Shown in pieces: positions 8,602 through 18,002 of a stretch of 64,000 nucleotides of DNA (position 1 is the first letter of the stretch; every line of letters begins with the position of its first letter). This stretch comes from an uncultured Litoreibacter sp. GTDB taxonomy: Bacteria > Pseudomonadota > Alphaproteobacteria > Rhodobacterales > Rhodobacteraceae. Location: NCBI GenBank assembly GCA_947494435.1, contig CANLUY010000002.1, positions 1,364,001-1,428,000 of the forward strand, given 5' to 3'. Under the pieces are notes generated by a model. The model was not told where the DNA came from. It saw nothing but the letters and a program-made list of their open reading frames with translations, and searched no databases. Position numbers and translations under genes: made by a program.

Positions 8602-10560
8602 ATGTCCATTTCATTGAGCCGTCGGAGTTTTCTGGCCAGCACGGCTGGCTTTATCGCGCTGCACCCGTTTTCCGCCCGCGCGGCAACAAATCAAGCACAT
8701 CTGCGCATTATGGAGACAACAGACCTGCATGTGCATGTCTTCCCATATGACTACTACGCAGACAAACCCCGCGACACAGTCGGCCTCGCCCGCACAGCAT
8801 CACTGATCAAAGCGATCCGGGACGAGGCTACAAATTCGCTGCTCATCGACAACGGCGACTTCCTACAGGGCAACCCCATGGGCGACTACATCGCCTATGA
8901 GCGCGGAATGAAAGAGGGTGATTTGCACCCGGTGATTGAGGCCATGAATACGCTGGGTTTTGATGCCTCGACCCTTGGCAACCACGAGTTTAACTATGGT
9001 ATTGAGTTCCTGATGAAGGCCCTCGCTGGTGCCGATTTCCCCGTTGTGAACGCCAATGTCGTCAAAGAAATGGGCGGCGATCCGACCAAGGACAAAACGC
9101 TGATCCCGCCTTACGTGATCATGGATCACAAAGTGACAGATGGGTCTGGAACAGAACACCCGATCAAAGTCGGCCTCATCGGCTTTGTGCCGCCGCAGAT
9201 CATGGGTTGGGACCGCCGTCATCTTGAAGGCAATGTGCAAGCCCGCGATATACTCGAAACCGCAAAAGCCTACCTGCCACAGATGAAAGAAGAAGGTGCG
9301 GATATCATTGTGGCCCTGTCGCATTCAGGCATTGGGTCCGCTGAGGCCACTGATGGCATGGAAAACGCCGCCGTTCCTCTGGCCGGCATGGATGGGATCG
9401 ACGCGATCCTCACCGGCCATTCTCACCTCGTCTTCCCGTCACCGGGTTACGCCGATTTCGCAGGCGCTGATGTGGACGCCGGTACGCTGATGGGCACCCC
9501 TGCTACGATGGGCGGATTCTGGGGCAGCCATATGGGGCTAATTGATCTCTTGATCGAGAAGGACGGCAATGAATGGCGCGTGGTCTCCGCCGAAAGCGAG
9601 GCGCGCCCAATCTCCAAACGCAATGAAGACCGCTCCACAACGGCCTTGGTCGAAAGCGACGAGGCGGTTCTGGCTTCCGTGCAGCAAGAGCATGACGAAA
9701 CGCTGGCCTATGTGCGCCGTGCTGTCGGAAAAACCGATGCACCGCTGCATAGCTACTTCGCGCTTGTGGCCGATGATCCATCCGTTCAAATCGTCTCGAT
9801 TGCCCAGCTTTGGTATATCGAGCAGATGATGAAGGGCACTGAACATGAAGGCCTGCCGATCCTATCGGCTGCAGCGCCCTTCAAAGCTGGTGGCCGCGGT
9901 GGCCCAGAGTATTTCACGGATGTGCCAAAAGGCGATGTGGCGATCAAAAACGTCTCTGACCTGTACCTCTACCCGAACACCGCGCGCGCGGTGCGCGTGA
10001 CGGGACAACAGGTGAAGGACTGGCTGGAACGCTCCGCCGGTATCTTCAATCAGGTTGAACCAGGCGCGCAGGATGTGGTGCTGCTGAATCCAGCCTTCCC
10101 AAGCTATAATTTCGACGTGATCGACGGGGTCGAATATCAGATCGACCTGTCTCAGCCGTCGAAATATGATCCGAAAGGTGTACTGCTGGATGAGGCTGCA
10201 TCACGGATTGTGAACCTTACCTATAACGGCGAACCGCTTGATATGGCTGCGGAATTCATCATCGCAACCAACAACTACCGCGCCGGTGGTGGTGGAGCGT
10301 TCCCCGGAGCCTCGCCCGAGACGACAGTCTTTGAAGGCCCTGATACGAACCGTGATGTCATTGTACGCTACATTGTTGAGAAAGGCACGATCAGCCCACG
10401 TGCCGATGCAAATTGGACGTTCAAACCGATGGAGGGCACGACCGTTCTATTTGACACAGGGCCTGCCGCGAAAGCTTATGCCGCAGATGTGCCCGGCGTA
10501 ACAATCGAAGAGGCCGGAGACGGCCCGGACGGCTTCGCGCGGTTCCGGATATCACTGTAA
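8602..10560 (+). CDS. cpdB: 2',3'-cyclic-nucleotide 2'-phosphodiesterase/3'-nucleotidase
   Basis: A 652-residue periplasmic enzyme that carries a twin-arginine signal, LSRRSFLAS, at residues 5-12, so it is probably exported folded by Tat. The metallophosphoesterase domain follows, with ETTDLHVHVFPYDYY (metal ligands D and H), DNGDFLQGNP, LGNHEFNYG and LTGHSHLVF. The C-terminal 5'-nucleotidase substrate-binding domain includes ATNNYRAGGGGAFPG near residue 554. This is the full two-domain CpdB architecture. It hydrolyses 2',3'-cyclic nucleotides and 3'-nucleotides for phosphate and nucleoside scavenging. A strong Shine-Dalgarno, AAGGGGG, precedes the start. It is monocistronic and followed by a GC-rich hairpin. 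Confidence 0.93.
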   Translation: MSISLSRRSFLASTAGFIALHPFSARAATNQAHLRIMETTDLHVHVFPYDYYADKPRDTVGLARTASLIKAIRDEATNSLLIDNGDFLQGNPMGDYIAYERGMKEGDLHPVIEAMNTLGFDASTLGNHEFNYGIEFLMKALAGADFPVVNANVVKEMGGDPTKDKTLIPPYVIMDHKVTDGSGTEHPIKVGLIGFVPPQIMGWDRRHLEGNVQARDILETAKAYLPQMKEEGADIIVALSHSGIGSAEATDGMENAAVPLAGMDGIDAILTGHSHLVFPSPGYADFAGADVDAGTLMGTPATMGGFWGSHMGLIDLLIEKDGNEWRVVSAESEARPISKRNEDRSTTALVESDEAVLASVQQEHDETLAYVRRAVGKTDAPLHSYFALVADDPSVQIVSIAQLWYIEQMMKGTEHEGLPILSAAAPFKAGGRGGPEYFTDVPKGDVAIKNVSDLYLYPNTARAVRVTGQQVKDWLERSAGIFNQVEPGAQDVVLLNPAFPSYNFDVIDGVEYQIDLSQPSKYDPKGVLLDEAASRIVNLTYNGEPLDMAAEFIIATNNYRAGGGGAFPGASPETTVFEGPDTNRDVIVRYIVEKGTISPRADANWTFKPMEGTTVLFDTGPAAKAYAADVPGVTIEEAGDGPDGFARFRISL

Positions 10561-10590
10561 GGGTTTCGCCACGCTTTAATGCGTCGATAC

Positions 10591-10609
10591 GCGGGGGCTC
10601 TGCCCCCGC
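10591..10609. terminator. GC-rich hairpin after cpdB
   Basis: A perfect 8-bp stem, GCGGGGGC (10591-10598) with GCCCCCGC (10602-10609), has a TCT loop and is followed by an ACCCCCGG run. It lies between the convergent cpdB and SGNH hydrolase genes. It lacks a T-tract, so it is either a weak bidirectional terminator or a dispersed GC-rich repeat of a kind common in this group. Confidence 0.5.
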
Positions 10610-10639
10610 ACCCCCGGCATGTTTTCTGCAAAAGAAAGA

Positions 10640-11260
10640 TTAGGTAAGAAGATCTTTGACCATTGGCACAAGTGCCGCACCAATCGCGCGGGTGTTCTCA
10701 GCATCGAGGTGGATACCGTCTACGGGGGAGGTCTGAGCAACCGTCTCCGCATCAAAGGTCATGATCTCCAGACGATCGCACAACTCCGCGACACGCGCGG
10801 CGAAGGCGTTGGATTTCGAGATCAATGCGTCATCCACACCCGTTTCTGAACACGGCACAAGACGCGGCGGGAGGACAACAATGATCTGCGGCGAGACCTC
10901 AGGCAGCGTCCTCATTGGGTGAACGCGAACCTGCTCGATCAGATGCTCAATGCCGCGCACAGCGCGGTTGAGCGGGTAACCCCAGTAGACATCGTTTGTG
11001 CCAAGGAACAAGATCACAACGTCGACCGGCGCATTGGAATGCAAAAGCGAAGGCAAGAGCGCCGCGCCGTTCATATTACCGGGCGACGCATGCTGGTCCA
11101 TCGCGGTCGTGCGTCCGCGCAACCCGTCAGCCACCACCTCGACACCATTCAGACCCTCTCGCAAGACATTCGGCCAGCGGACTTCAAAGGCGTGTCGCCC
11201 GCCCCCATCAGGGCGCGAACCCCATGTCATGCTATCACCGAAACACAGAACCGTTTTCAT
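10640..11260 (-). CDS. SGNH/GDSL-family esterase
   Basis: A 206-residue cytoplasmic hydrolase with the SGNH blocks in order: GDSMTWG (block I, Ser10), a Gly in DGLRGRTT (block II), FLGTNDVYW (block III, Asn), and [14 protein letters not shown] (block V, Asp and His). This matches the arylesterase/acyl-CoA thioesterase-I-like group acting on short acyl or aryl esters. There is no signal peptide, unlike TesA. Its start overlaps the proS stop by 4 nt, so it is translated as the second gene of a proS operon. The substrate is unknown. Confidence 0.83.
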   Translation of the reverse strand: MKTVLCFGDSMTWGSRPDGGGRHAFEVRWPNVLREGLNGVEVVADGLRGRTTAMDQHASPGNMNGAALLPSLLHSNAPVDVVILFLGTNDVYWGYPLNRAVRGIEHLIEQVRVHPMRTLPEVSPQIIVVLPPRLVPCSETGVDDALISKSNAFAARVAELCDRLEIMTFDAETVAQTSPVDGIHLDAENTRAIGAALVPMVKDLLT

Positions 11261-12594
11261 GCTTTGCCGTAGATGGCAGCAATTTTTGCAATCGCGGCGT
11301 CAGGCGCAAGTTCTTCACTTTCACCGGTTTTGCGAGAGGTCAGTTCGACCACACCATTCTTCAGCCCACGCGGTCCGACAGTGATGCGCCAAGGCAAGCC
11401 GATCAGATCCATCGTCGCAAACTTGCCGCCTGCCCGCTCATTGCGATCATCATAGAGCGGCTCTAGGCCTAGCGCCTCGATTTGCGCGTAGAGGCTTTCG
11501 CAAGCGGCATCCGCTTCGTCATCGCCTTGCTTGAGGTTGACGATGCCAACGTGGAACGGCGTGACGCCTTCGGGCCAAATGATGCCCTTATCGTCATGGC
11601 TAGCCTCAATGATTGCACCCAAAAGGCGGCTCACACCAATCCCATGCGAGCCCATATGCACCGCCACTGGCTTACCATCTGGCCCTTGCACAGTTGCGCC
11701 CAACGCGTCGGAATATTTGGTCCCAAAGTAGAAGATCTGCCCAACTTCGATTCCGCGCGCGACCTTGCGACGCTCTTCGGGCACTTCGTTGAACAGCGCT
11801 TCATCATGCGTCTCGTCAGTGCGCGCGTATTTTGTCGTGAACTCTTCCATGACGCCTGCGCATTGCGCTTTGTCGTCATAGTCGATCTCACGATCACCGA
11901 ATGTCAAATCCGTCACTGCGCTGTCGTAAAAAACCTCCGACTCGCCTGTTTCGGCCAAAACCAGAAATTCATGCGTATCATCGCCGCCAATAGGGCCGCT
12001 GTCCGCACGCATCGGAATGGCCTGCAAGCCCATCCGCTCATAAGTCCGCAAGTAGCTGACCAGATGGCGATTATAGGCATGCATCGCGTCTTCTTTGGTC
12101 AGATCGAAATTATAGCCATCCTTCATGTAGAACTCACGCCCCCGCATCACGCCAAAGCGCGGACGGCGTTCGTCGCGGAACTTCCACTGAATCTGATACA
12201 TGGTCAAAGGCATGTCTTTGTAGCTGGAGACATGGGCACGGAAGATATCAGTGATCAGCTCTTCCGCCGTGGGCGTGAACAGCATGTCGCGATCATGGCG
12301 ATCTTTGATGCGTAGCATCTCCTCGCCGTAATCATCATAACGCCCGCTCTCACGCCACAGATCAGCGGATTGAATCGTCGGCATCAGCATCGCCATATGA
12401 CCTGCGCGCGCCTGTTCCTCATGAACGATGTATTCGATGTTCTTCAGAACTTTATAACCCAAAGGCAGCCAAGAATAGATACCGGCCGAGCTTTGCTTAA
12501 TCATGCCTGCTCGTAGCATCAGGCGGTGCGAGACGATTTGCGCCTCGCTGGGCGTTTCTTTAAGAACTGGCAGGAAGTAGCGGGTCATGCGCAT
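11257..12594 (-). CDS. proS: Prolyl-tRNA synthetase
   Basis: A 445-residue class II aminoacyl-tRNA synthetase. Motif 2 is seen as [17 protein letters not shown] near residue 140. The anticodon-binding domain starts around residue 345 ([15 protein letters not shown]). The length and the direct run from motif 2 to motif 3 show the shorter bacterial form that lacks the large insertion editing domain, as is usual in alphaproteobacteria. It charges tRNA-Pro. I chose the first of two nearby ATGs because GAAGG sits 9 nt ahead of it; the second would start 6 nt later with MTRYF. The SGNH esterase follows with a 4-nt overlap. Confidence 0.95.
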   Translation of the reverse strand: MRMTRYFLPVLKETPSEAQIVSHRLMLRAGMIKQSSAGIYSWLPLGYKVLKNIEYIVHEEQARAGHMAMLMPTIQSADLWRESGRYDDYGEEMLRIKDRHDRDMLFTPTAEELITDIFRAHVSSYKDMPLTMYQIQWKFRDERRPRFGVMRGREFYMKDGYNFDLTKEDAMHAYNRHLVSYLRTYERMGLQAIPMRADSGPIGGDDTHEFLVLAETGESEVFYDSAVTDLTFGDREIDYDDKAQCAGVMEEFTTKYARTDETHDEALFNEVPEERRKVARGIEVGQIFYFGTKYSDALGATVQGPDGKPVAVHMGSHGIGVSRLLGAIIEASHDDKGIIWPEGVTPFHVGIVNLKQGDDEADAACESLYAQIEALGLEPLYDDRNERAGGKFATMDLIGLPWRITVGPRGLKNGVVELTSRKTGESEELAPDAAIAKIAAIYGKA

Positions 12595-12656
12595 GGGTTT
12601 GGGCCTTCGTAACTTGAGTTAGACCGTGCCTACGACAGGCAACGTGATGGAGCAAG

Positions 12657-13406
12657 CTAGATGGAGCCCGCTTCGACCATGTAATTATTGGCCGTACACA
12701 TGGCCGCATCGTCAGAGGCGAGGAACAAAACCATTCGCGCCACGTATTCGGGATCAATCAAATCCGGCAAACACTGCCTTCGGCGGTGCTTTTCCAAGGC
12801 CTCTGGCGTCGCCCATAGCTCTTTCTGGCGCTCGGTCATAATCCAACCCGGCACCACAGTGTTCACCCTGATCCTATGCGCGCCCAAATCCCGCGCCATG
12901 GTCCGTGTCAGACCATGTACGGCTGCCTTCGCCGTTGCATAAGCAGGAAAGCCGCCACCGGCCTCCCACCAGGAATTAGACCCAAGGTTTATGATAGAGC
13001 CCCTGCCTGCCTCAATCATACCGGGTGCGACGGCTTGGATGGCGAAGAACATATGGCGCAGATTGGTCTGCATCCGTTCATCCCAATAGTCCGGCGTGAC
13101 CTCCTGCCAGTTATGACGATCATCGCGCGCGGCATTGTTCACAAGGACATCGAACGAGCCAAGCTCAGAGGACAATTCAGCAATCGCGGCTTGCGTCCCC
13201 TCGATGTCGCGCAAGTCACATAATCGAAACGCGGCGCCTGTGTCTTTGGCGACAGCATCGCTTGTTGCTTTATCTCGGTCCAGAAAAGCAACATGCGCGC
13301 CTTGGTCTGCAAAAGCCGCGACCGTCAACGTTCCGATACCGCCCGCACCGCCAGTCACCAAAATGTTTCGCCCTCTCAGGCTCGGATAACGCGCAAATTC
13401 AGGCAT
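12657..13406 (-). CDS. Short-chain dehydrogenase/reductase
   Basis: A 249-residue classical SDR. The nucleotide-binding motif is TGGAGGIG near residue 18, NNAAR occurs near residue 90, and the catalytic elements are INLGSNSWW (Ser) and the YATAK motif (Tyr, Lys) near residue 155. An acidic residue after beta2 (FLDRDKA) points to NAD rather than NADP. Such enzymes oxidise or reduce alcohol/ketone groups of sugars, polyols or acyl compounds; the substrate is not evident. It lies 33 nt after ppx and 62 nt before proS on the same strand, so it may be read from either transcript. Confidence 0.85.
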   Translation of the reverse strand: MPEFARYPSLRGRNILVTGGAGGIGTLTVAAFADQGAHVAFLDRDKATSDAVAKDTGAAFRLCDLRDIEGTQAAIAELSSELGSFDVLVNNAARDDRHNWQEVTPDYWDERMQTNLRHMFFAIQAVAPGMIEAGRGSIINLGSNSWWEAGGGFPAYATAKAAVHGLTRTMARDLGAHRIRVNTVVPGWIMTERQKELWATPEALEKHRRRQCLPDLIDPEYVARMVLFLASDDAAMCTANNYMVEAGSI

Positions 13407-13438
13407 TTATTTCTCCATTGGCTGAAATGGGGCAGAAC

Positions 13439-14995
13439 TTATTTAACTTCGACCTCGGCATCCATCGAAGTTGCAAGGGACATGAACCTCGCTTTTGCAA
13501 CTTCCCCAAACAGGTCTTTGGTTTCTGGGTGAAGCGTCAGTTTAAGAAGCCGTTTTTTAGGGTGCCATTTCAACCGCCCCATCAACTCGGGCCTCTGCAC
13601 CGAAAACATTGCGCCAAAGCGCATCGCTTTCCCAAGAATTTCAGCCGCTCTGAGGTCTTTGCTGGGCAACAGTTCAAACAATTCATCCAGATGCGTGCCA
13701 TCGCGTGAGTTTTTGTAGCGATGAAGCAAAGCAACCCCCAAGAACATCCGCCCCCGATGATCGAGCCCCCCGAGGTTCGCACGTGTCGCGTTATCAAAAC
13801 ACACTTCGGCGCGATAATCAGGATGCGCGCGCCAGCTGACGTCATGCAACAGGCAGGCGGCGCGTATCAACCGCGCGCGATCATGGGTGACCTTGCCAAA
13901 AATCGGCTCAATGAACTTGTGCAACTGCCGCCCGAACCCGGGAATACGGGCATGTTTGGCCTCGTCCCAGCGACATGCCTCAATCAAGGGGTCCCGGCGC
14001 TTAAGCTCAAACGGCATCTGCTCATAGAGCAGCCCTTCACGGATCCCGTAGCTGGAGACAGCGAGGCTTGCCGGTTTGAAACGTTGGATAAGCGATTTCA
14101 AAACCTGCGCAGCGATTGGCACAAGCCGCATCCGTGCTTCTGAGTTACCCGTGATCGCACGCAATTCGTCAATCGACTTGCCGCGCATCCATTTCACTGT
14201 TTGCAAAACAGATTTCGGCTTCATTCGGTACTCATGCAGCACCTTCAAGGGATAGCCGCGGCGTTCCATGTCCAGACGGGCCAAAGCGCGCCAAGACCCA
14301 CCTACGAGGTAAATCACTTCATAAGGGTTGGACATATCATCGCGCAGATCATTGAGCGCTGCGTCAATGACCTTCTTGCGGCCATCATAGCCCCCTTTGA
14401 CACCCATCAACTTCAACGGCCCCAAGGAGGACGTCACCCGCTTGCCGACAACTCCATCCGCGATTTCTGCAAGCTCCATCGAAGATCCGCCGATATCACA
14501 CATCAAGCCCTTCGCTTCCGGCCAGCCCAGAAACACACCTTGTGCAGACAGTCGTGCCTCTTCCTGACCGGTGGCCACCCATAAGTTGATCCCGGTTTCT
14601 TGCGCGACTTCTTCGCAAAACTCTTTGCCGTCTTCGGCGTCGCGAACGGCCGCTGTTGCCACAGCTGTGATCGGGCTGACATCCATGCCTTGGCACAAAA
14701 TCGCGAACCGTTTCAGTGCAGCCAGCGCACGCGCGCGCCCTTCCACCGACAATCGCCCTGTCTTGGCCATGTCGGTGCCGAGGCCAGCCATGATTTTCTC
14801 GTTGTAGAAATATGCTGGCGACCGCGCCGCGCCATCGAATACGACCAATCGCACCGAGTTCGACCCGACATCAATCGTCCCGACCCTGCTCAGCCGCTTC
14901 GCTTTAGGATCATCAAACAGGGGACGCCCGAAAGGTCCGTATTCCTCGTTGTCCGACGCCGTTCCGCCATCCATTACCACGTTTGGGACCCCCAA
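13439..14995 (-). CDS. ppx: Exopolyphosphatase, Ppx/GppA family
   Basis: A 518-residue Ppx/GppA phosphatase. The N-terminal actin-like fold starts with GTIDVGSNSVRLVVFDG near residue 38, the second phosphate-binding loop is CDIGGSSMELAEI near residue 165, and a C-terminal HD-like helical domain (ACLLHDVSWRAH) lies near residue 375. The enzyme removes terminal phosphates from polyphosphate and may also act on pppGpp. The gene is downstream of ppk on the same strand with an 87-bp gap, the common arrangement for synthesis and breakdown of polyphosphate. The first 35 residues precede the fold, so a later start is possible. Confidence 0.92.
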   Translation of the reverse strand: MGVPNVVMDGGTASDNEEYGPFGRPLFDDPKAKRLSRVGTIDVGSNSVRLVVFDGAARSPAYFYNEKIMAGLGTDMAKTGRLSVEGRARALAALKRFAILCQGMDVSPITAVATAAVRDAEDGKEFCEEVAQETGINLWVATGQEEARLSAQGVFLGWPEAKGLMCDIGGSSMELAEIADGVVGKRVTSSLGPLKLMGVKGGYDGRKKVIDAALNDLRDDMSNPYEVIYLVGGSWRALARLDMERRGYPLKVLHEYRMKPKSVLQTVKWMRGKSIDELRAITGNSEARMRLVPIAAQVLKSLIQRFKPASLAVSSYGIREGLLYEQMPFELKRRDPLIEACRWDEAKHARIPGFGRQLHKFIEPIFGKVTHDRARLIRAACLLHDVSWRAHPDYRAEVCFDNATRANLGGLDHRGRMFLGVALLHRYKNSRDGTHLDELFELLPSKDLRAAEILGKAMRFGAMFSVQRPELMGRLKWHPKKRLLKLTLHPETKDLFGEVAKARFMSLATSMDAEVEVK

Positions 14996-15082
14996 TTATT
15001 GGTCACGCAGAACATGCCCTTAGCGGCCCGTTGCGGTCAATAAATCACTGACCTCAAAACAACATTTTATTTCCGAACGGGT

Positions 15083-17260
15083 TCAGGCGTCTCTGGTGTG
15101 CGTCAGTTCAGGCACATCGCCCGCACCAGCGCTGCCGCGCCCAGACAGCGAGGGGTTCTCCATAAAGAAACGGTGGCAGTTGAACGGATGTTCGTTTTCG
15201 TCAAATTCTTGGCGGGCGTAACTACCATCGGGCTGCAAAACCCAGCTTTGCGCGGTATCTGTCAGGTTGGCTGCCATAATCTGGCTCATCACCTGCGCCT
15301 GCACCGTCTTATTGGTGATCTGCACCAGAGTTTCCACGCGCCGGTTCAGGTTACGCCCCATCCAATCGGCGGATGACATATACACTTTCGCCTTCTTCGA
15401 CGGCAATCCGCGCCCATTGCCGAAACACACGATACGGGAGTGTTCAAGGAACCGCCCGACAATAGATTTCACTCGGATATTTTCGCTCAACCCTTCGATA
15501 CCGGGCCGCAATCCGCAAATCCCGCGCACCACGAGGCTGATCTTCACGCCGGCCTGGCTCGCCCCATAGAGCGCGTCGATCACATCCGGCTCGATAAGGG
15601 AGTTCATCTTCGCCCAAATTTCCGCAGGCTTTCCTTCAGCCGCAAAAGCCATCTCAGCCTTAATGTTTTCGATCAGCGTGGATTTCAACGAAATCGGAGC
15701 AATCGCCAAATTTTCCAGACTGTCCGGCTGCGCATACCCGCCCACATAGTTGAACACCCGCGTTGCGTCGCGGCCAAGTGCGGCGTCGCAGGTAAACAGG
15801 CTCAAATCAGTGTAAAACTTCGCCGTGATAGGATGGTAATTGCCGGTGCCAAAATGCGTATAGGTCACCAGCTTCTTGCCCTCACGGCGCACAATCGCGC
15901 TGATTTTCGCGTGGGTTTTGTAGTTGATGAACCCGTAAACAACATGAGCGCCCGCACGTTCGAGTTTGCGTGACTGACGAATATTTGCGGCCTCATCAAA
16001 ACGGGCTTTCAACTCGACCAAAGCCGTCACGGATTTTCCGTTCTCGGCTGCTTCGCACAAAGCCGCCACGATCGAAGATTCATTCGACGTTCGATACAAC
16101 GTCTGCTTGATCGCAACCACATCGGGATCACGCGCGGCTTGCGCAAGAAAGCGTACCACCATATCGAACGTCTCATAGGGGTGATGCAGCAACATGTCCT
16201 TTTGCCGGATGGCAGAGAACATATTGCCCTCATGGTCCTGAACCCGTTCCGGCACGCGCGGCGTGAAATGCGGCCAAAGCATTTCCGGCGTTGCGGCATC
16301 AATCAGCTCGGAAATATCGCTCAAGCCCAACATGCCGGAGACCTCGATCACGTCCGCTTCCGTGACCTCCAGCTCTTCCATGATCTGTTCACGAAGCTTG
16401 GTCGGTGCCCCCACGCTCAGCGTCAACCGAACAACCTCCCCACGGCGACGACGCTTAAGTGCGGTCTCAAATTCCCGCACAAGATCTTCGGCCTCTTCTT
16501 CAACCTCAAGATCGCTGTCACGCAGAACACGAAACGCGCAATGGCCCTTGGCCTCATAGCCCGGGAAGATATCGCCAATCCGCTCGATCAGAAGATCTTC
16601 CATCGCCATGACACGCGTCTGACCGTTGATTTCGGGCAAGGTCACGAAGCGTTCGATTTGTTTGGGGATCGGCAGCAAGGCTTGCAAACTGCGTCCGTCC
16701 GATTTCCGGCTCAGTTGCAGCGCCAGCGAAAGCCCTGTGTCCGGAATAAACGGAAACGGATGCGCCGGATCAATTGCCAACGGGGACAGGACCGGAAAAA
16801 TGTTCGAGATGAAGTATCTCTCAAGATAGGTCTGATCTTTGTCATTGAGCAAATCACCGGTGAGCATCGAGATACCGGAAGCATGCATTTCGCGACGCAG
16901 CGTGCCAAGGACGGCATCCTGACGCTCCATCAATGCACGCGCATTGTCATCAATCAAAACCAGTTGTTGCGCCGGGCTGCGCCCATCCGCAGAAGGCGTC
17001 GTATTTCCAGCCAAGGCCAGCTCACGCAGACCAGCCACGCGGACAGAATAGAATTCATCAAGGTTGTTGGCAGAGATCGCAAGAAACCTGACACGCTCCA
17101 ACAAAGGCACTTTAGGGTTGGAGGCCTCTTCCAAAACCCGCCAATTGAACGCCAGCCAGCTCAGCTCACGATTGAAGAACCTGTCTGGGCCGCTGAAGTC
17201 GATATTATCCAAAGCAACCGGCGCAGGAAACTCAGAGCTGAGAAAATCCGCAGTCGTCAT
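15083..17260 (-). CDS. ppk: Polyphosphate kinase 1
   Basis: A PPK1 of about 725 residues. The N-domain starts RFFNRELSWLAFNWRVLEEA, and MLLHHPYETFDMVVRFL is characteristic. The catalytic histidine region is seen in the phospholipase-D-like segments VVYGFINYKTHAKI and TYTHFGTGNYHPITAKFYTDLS (landmarks). The enzyme makes polyphosphate reversibly from ATP. I used the ATG at 17258-17260 (MTTADFLSSEF); a GTG at 17291-17293 would add 11 residues, and neither has a strong ribosome binding site. It follows hdaA by about 70 nt and precedes ppx, so AI-2E permease, hdaA, ppk and ppx are probably one transcript. Confidence 0.94.
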   Translation of the reverse strand: MTTADFLSSEFPAPVALDNIDFSGPDRFFNRELSWLAFNWRVLEEASNPKVPLLERVRFLAISANNLDEFYSVRVAGLRELALAGNTTPSADGRSPAQQLVLIDDNARALMERQDAVLGTLRREMHASGISMLTGDLLNDKDQTYLERYFISNIFPVLSPLAIDPAHPFPFIPDTGLSLALQLSRKSDGRSLQALLPIPKQIERFVTLPEINGQTRVMAMEDLLIERIGDIFPGYEAKGHCAFRVLRDSDLEVEEEAEDLVREFETALKRRRRGEVVRLTLSVGAPTKLREQIMEELEVTEADVIEVSGMLGLSDISELIDAATPEMLWPHFTPRVPERVQDHEGNMFSAIRQKDMLLHHPYETFDMVVRFLAQAARDPDVVAIKQTLYRTSNESSIVAALCEAAENGKSVTALVELKARFDEAANIRQSRKLERAGAHVVYGFINYKTHAKISAIVRREGKKLVTYTHFGTGNYHPITAKFYTDLSLFTCDAALGRDATRVFNYVGGYAQPDSLENLAIAPISLKSTLIENIKAEMAFAAEGKPAEIWAKMNSLIEPDVIDALYGASQAGVKISLVVRGICGLRPGIEGLSENIRVKSIVGRFLEHSRIVCFGNGRGLPSKKAKVYMSSADWMGRNLNRRVETLVQITNKTVQAQVMSQIMAANLTDTAQSWVLQPDGSYARQEFDENEHPFNCHRFFMENPSLSGRGSAGAGDVPELTHTRDA

Positions 17261-17332
17261 AGGATTAAGTTTGATGTCGGAATGTAACGTCACAGTGACT
17301 TATGCCATATTTTTCAGAAATTTGTCCAGAAT

Positions 17333-18001
17333 TCAGCCGTGATCACCGCGCAGGATATCGCCAGCCAAACGTTTTCCAATAGGTTTGCCTTCCCGCATCG
17401 CGCGGGCGTCCAATGCCTCGACAAAGTGTCGTGCAGCGGCAAAGCTGCGTTCGACCCGCGGCAAGACATAGTCTAACAGTCCATTCGGCAGGTTGATCTG
17501 GCGGTCGGAGAAGAGCTTCACCAGAACAGCCCCCAGCAACGCATCATCGGGGGCGTCCAGCGCCACCAAAGTCGTTCCTTGCAGCCTGCTGACCAGATCT
17601 GGAAGCGCCAACCCCATGGCGCTCGGCTCTGTCGTCGTTGTCATCAACAACGCATGCCCCTCTGCCAACATCAGATTATGTAGATGAAACAAAGCCGTTT
17701 CGTCTTCAGCAGTCATCAAATCGATATCTTCGACAGCCAGCGGGCCGTCCACTTCGGCCGCAATATCCCGCCCCGCAAGGTCACGCGCCGCAATGATCCG
17801 CGCACCAGTTTCCATCGACCAGACATGTGCCAGATGCGTCTTTCCAGATGCCCTCGGACCAGACAGGATCAGCTTGCCATTGGGCCATGTGTCCACCCGC
17901 TCAAGCGCGACAACAGCCAGTTGATTGGCCTCAGAGACAAAGAAGTTATCACGCCCCAGCGCCGGTTTGGCGCTGAGCGGAAAGGACAATTGCTCTGCCA
18001 T
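17333..18001 (-). CDS. hdaA: HdaA, DnaA-related replication regulator
   Basis: A 222-residue AAA+ protein equivalent to the ATPase domain of DnaA without the DNA-binding domain. The N-terminus AEQLSFPLS matches the QL-x-LPL clamp-binding motif of Hda proteins. Walker A is GPRASGKTHL near residue 45 and Walker B is LAVEDIDLM near residue 87. Hda/HdaA with the sliding clamp promotes ATP hydrolysis by DnaA after initiation and so limits re-replication. The ATG at 17999-18001 is 1 nt after the stop of the permease gene (TGAtATG), so translation is coupled. A TTG further upstream would overlap that gene and is less likely. Confidence 0.88.
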   Translation of the reverse strand: MAEQLSFPLSAKPALGRDNFFVSEANQLAVVALERVDTWPNGKLILSGPRASGKTHLAHVWSMETGARIIAARDLAGRDIAAEVDGPLAVEDIDLMTAEDETALFHLHNLMLAEGHALLMTTTTEPSAMGLALPDLVSRLQGTTLVALDAPDDALLGAVLVKLFSDRQINLPNGLLDYVLPRVERSFAAARHFVEALDARAMREGKPIGKRLAGDILRGDHG

Positions 18002-18002
18002 A

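Noticed and set aside
10591-10609. Possible mobile or REP-type element
   Set aside because: It is a single GC-rich hairpin here with no second copy seen in the window, no flanking repeats and no transposase.
11482-12315. A 277-codon open frame on the plus strand inside proS
   Set aside because: It is antisense to the highly conserved ProS catalytic domain and has no supporting features.
16139-17287. A 382-codon open frame on the plus strand antisense to ppk
   Set aside because: It has no recognisable motif and lies wholly within a clear polyphosphate kinase gene.
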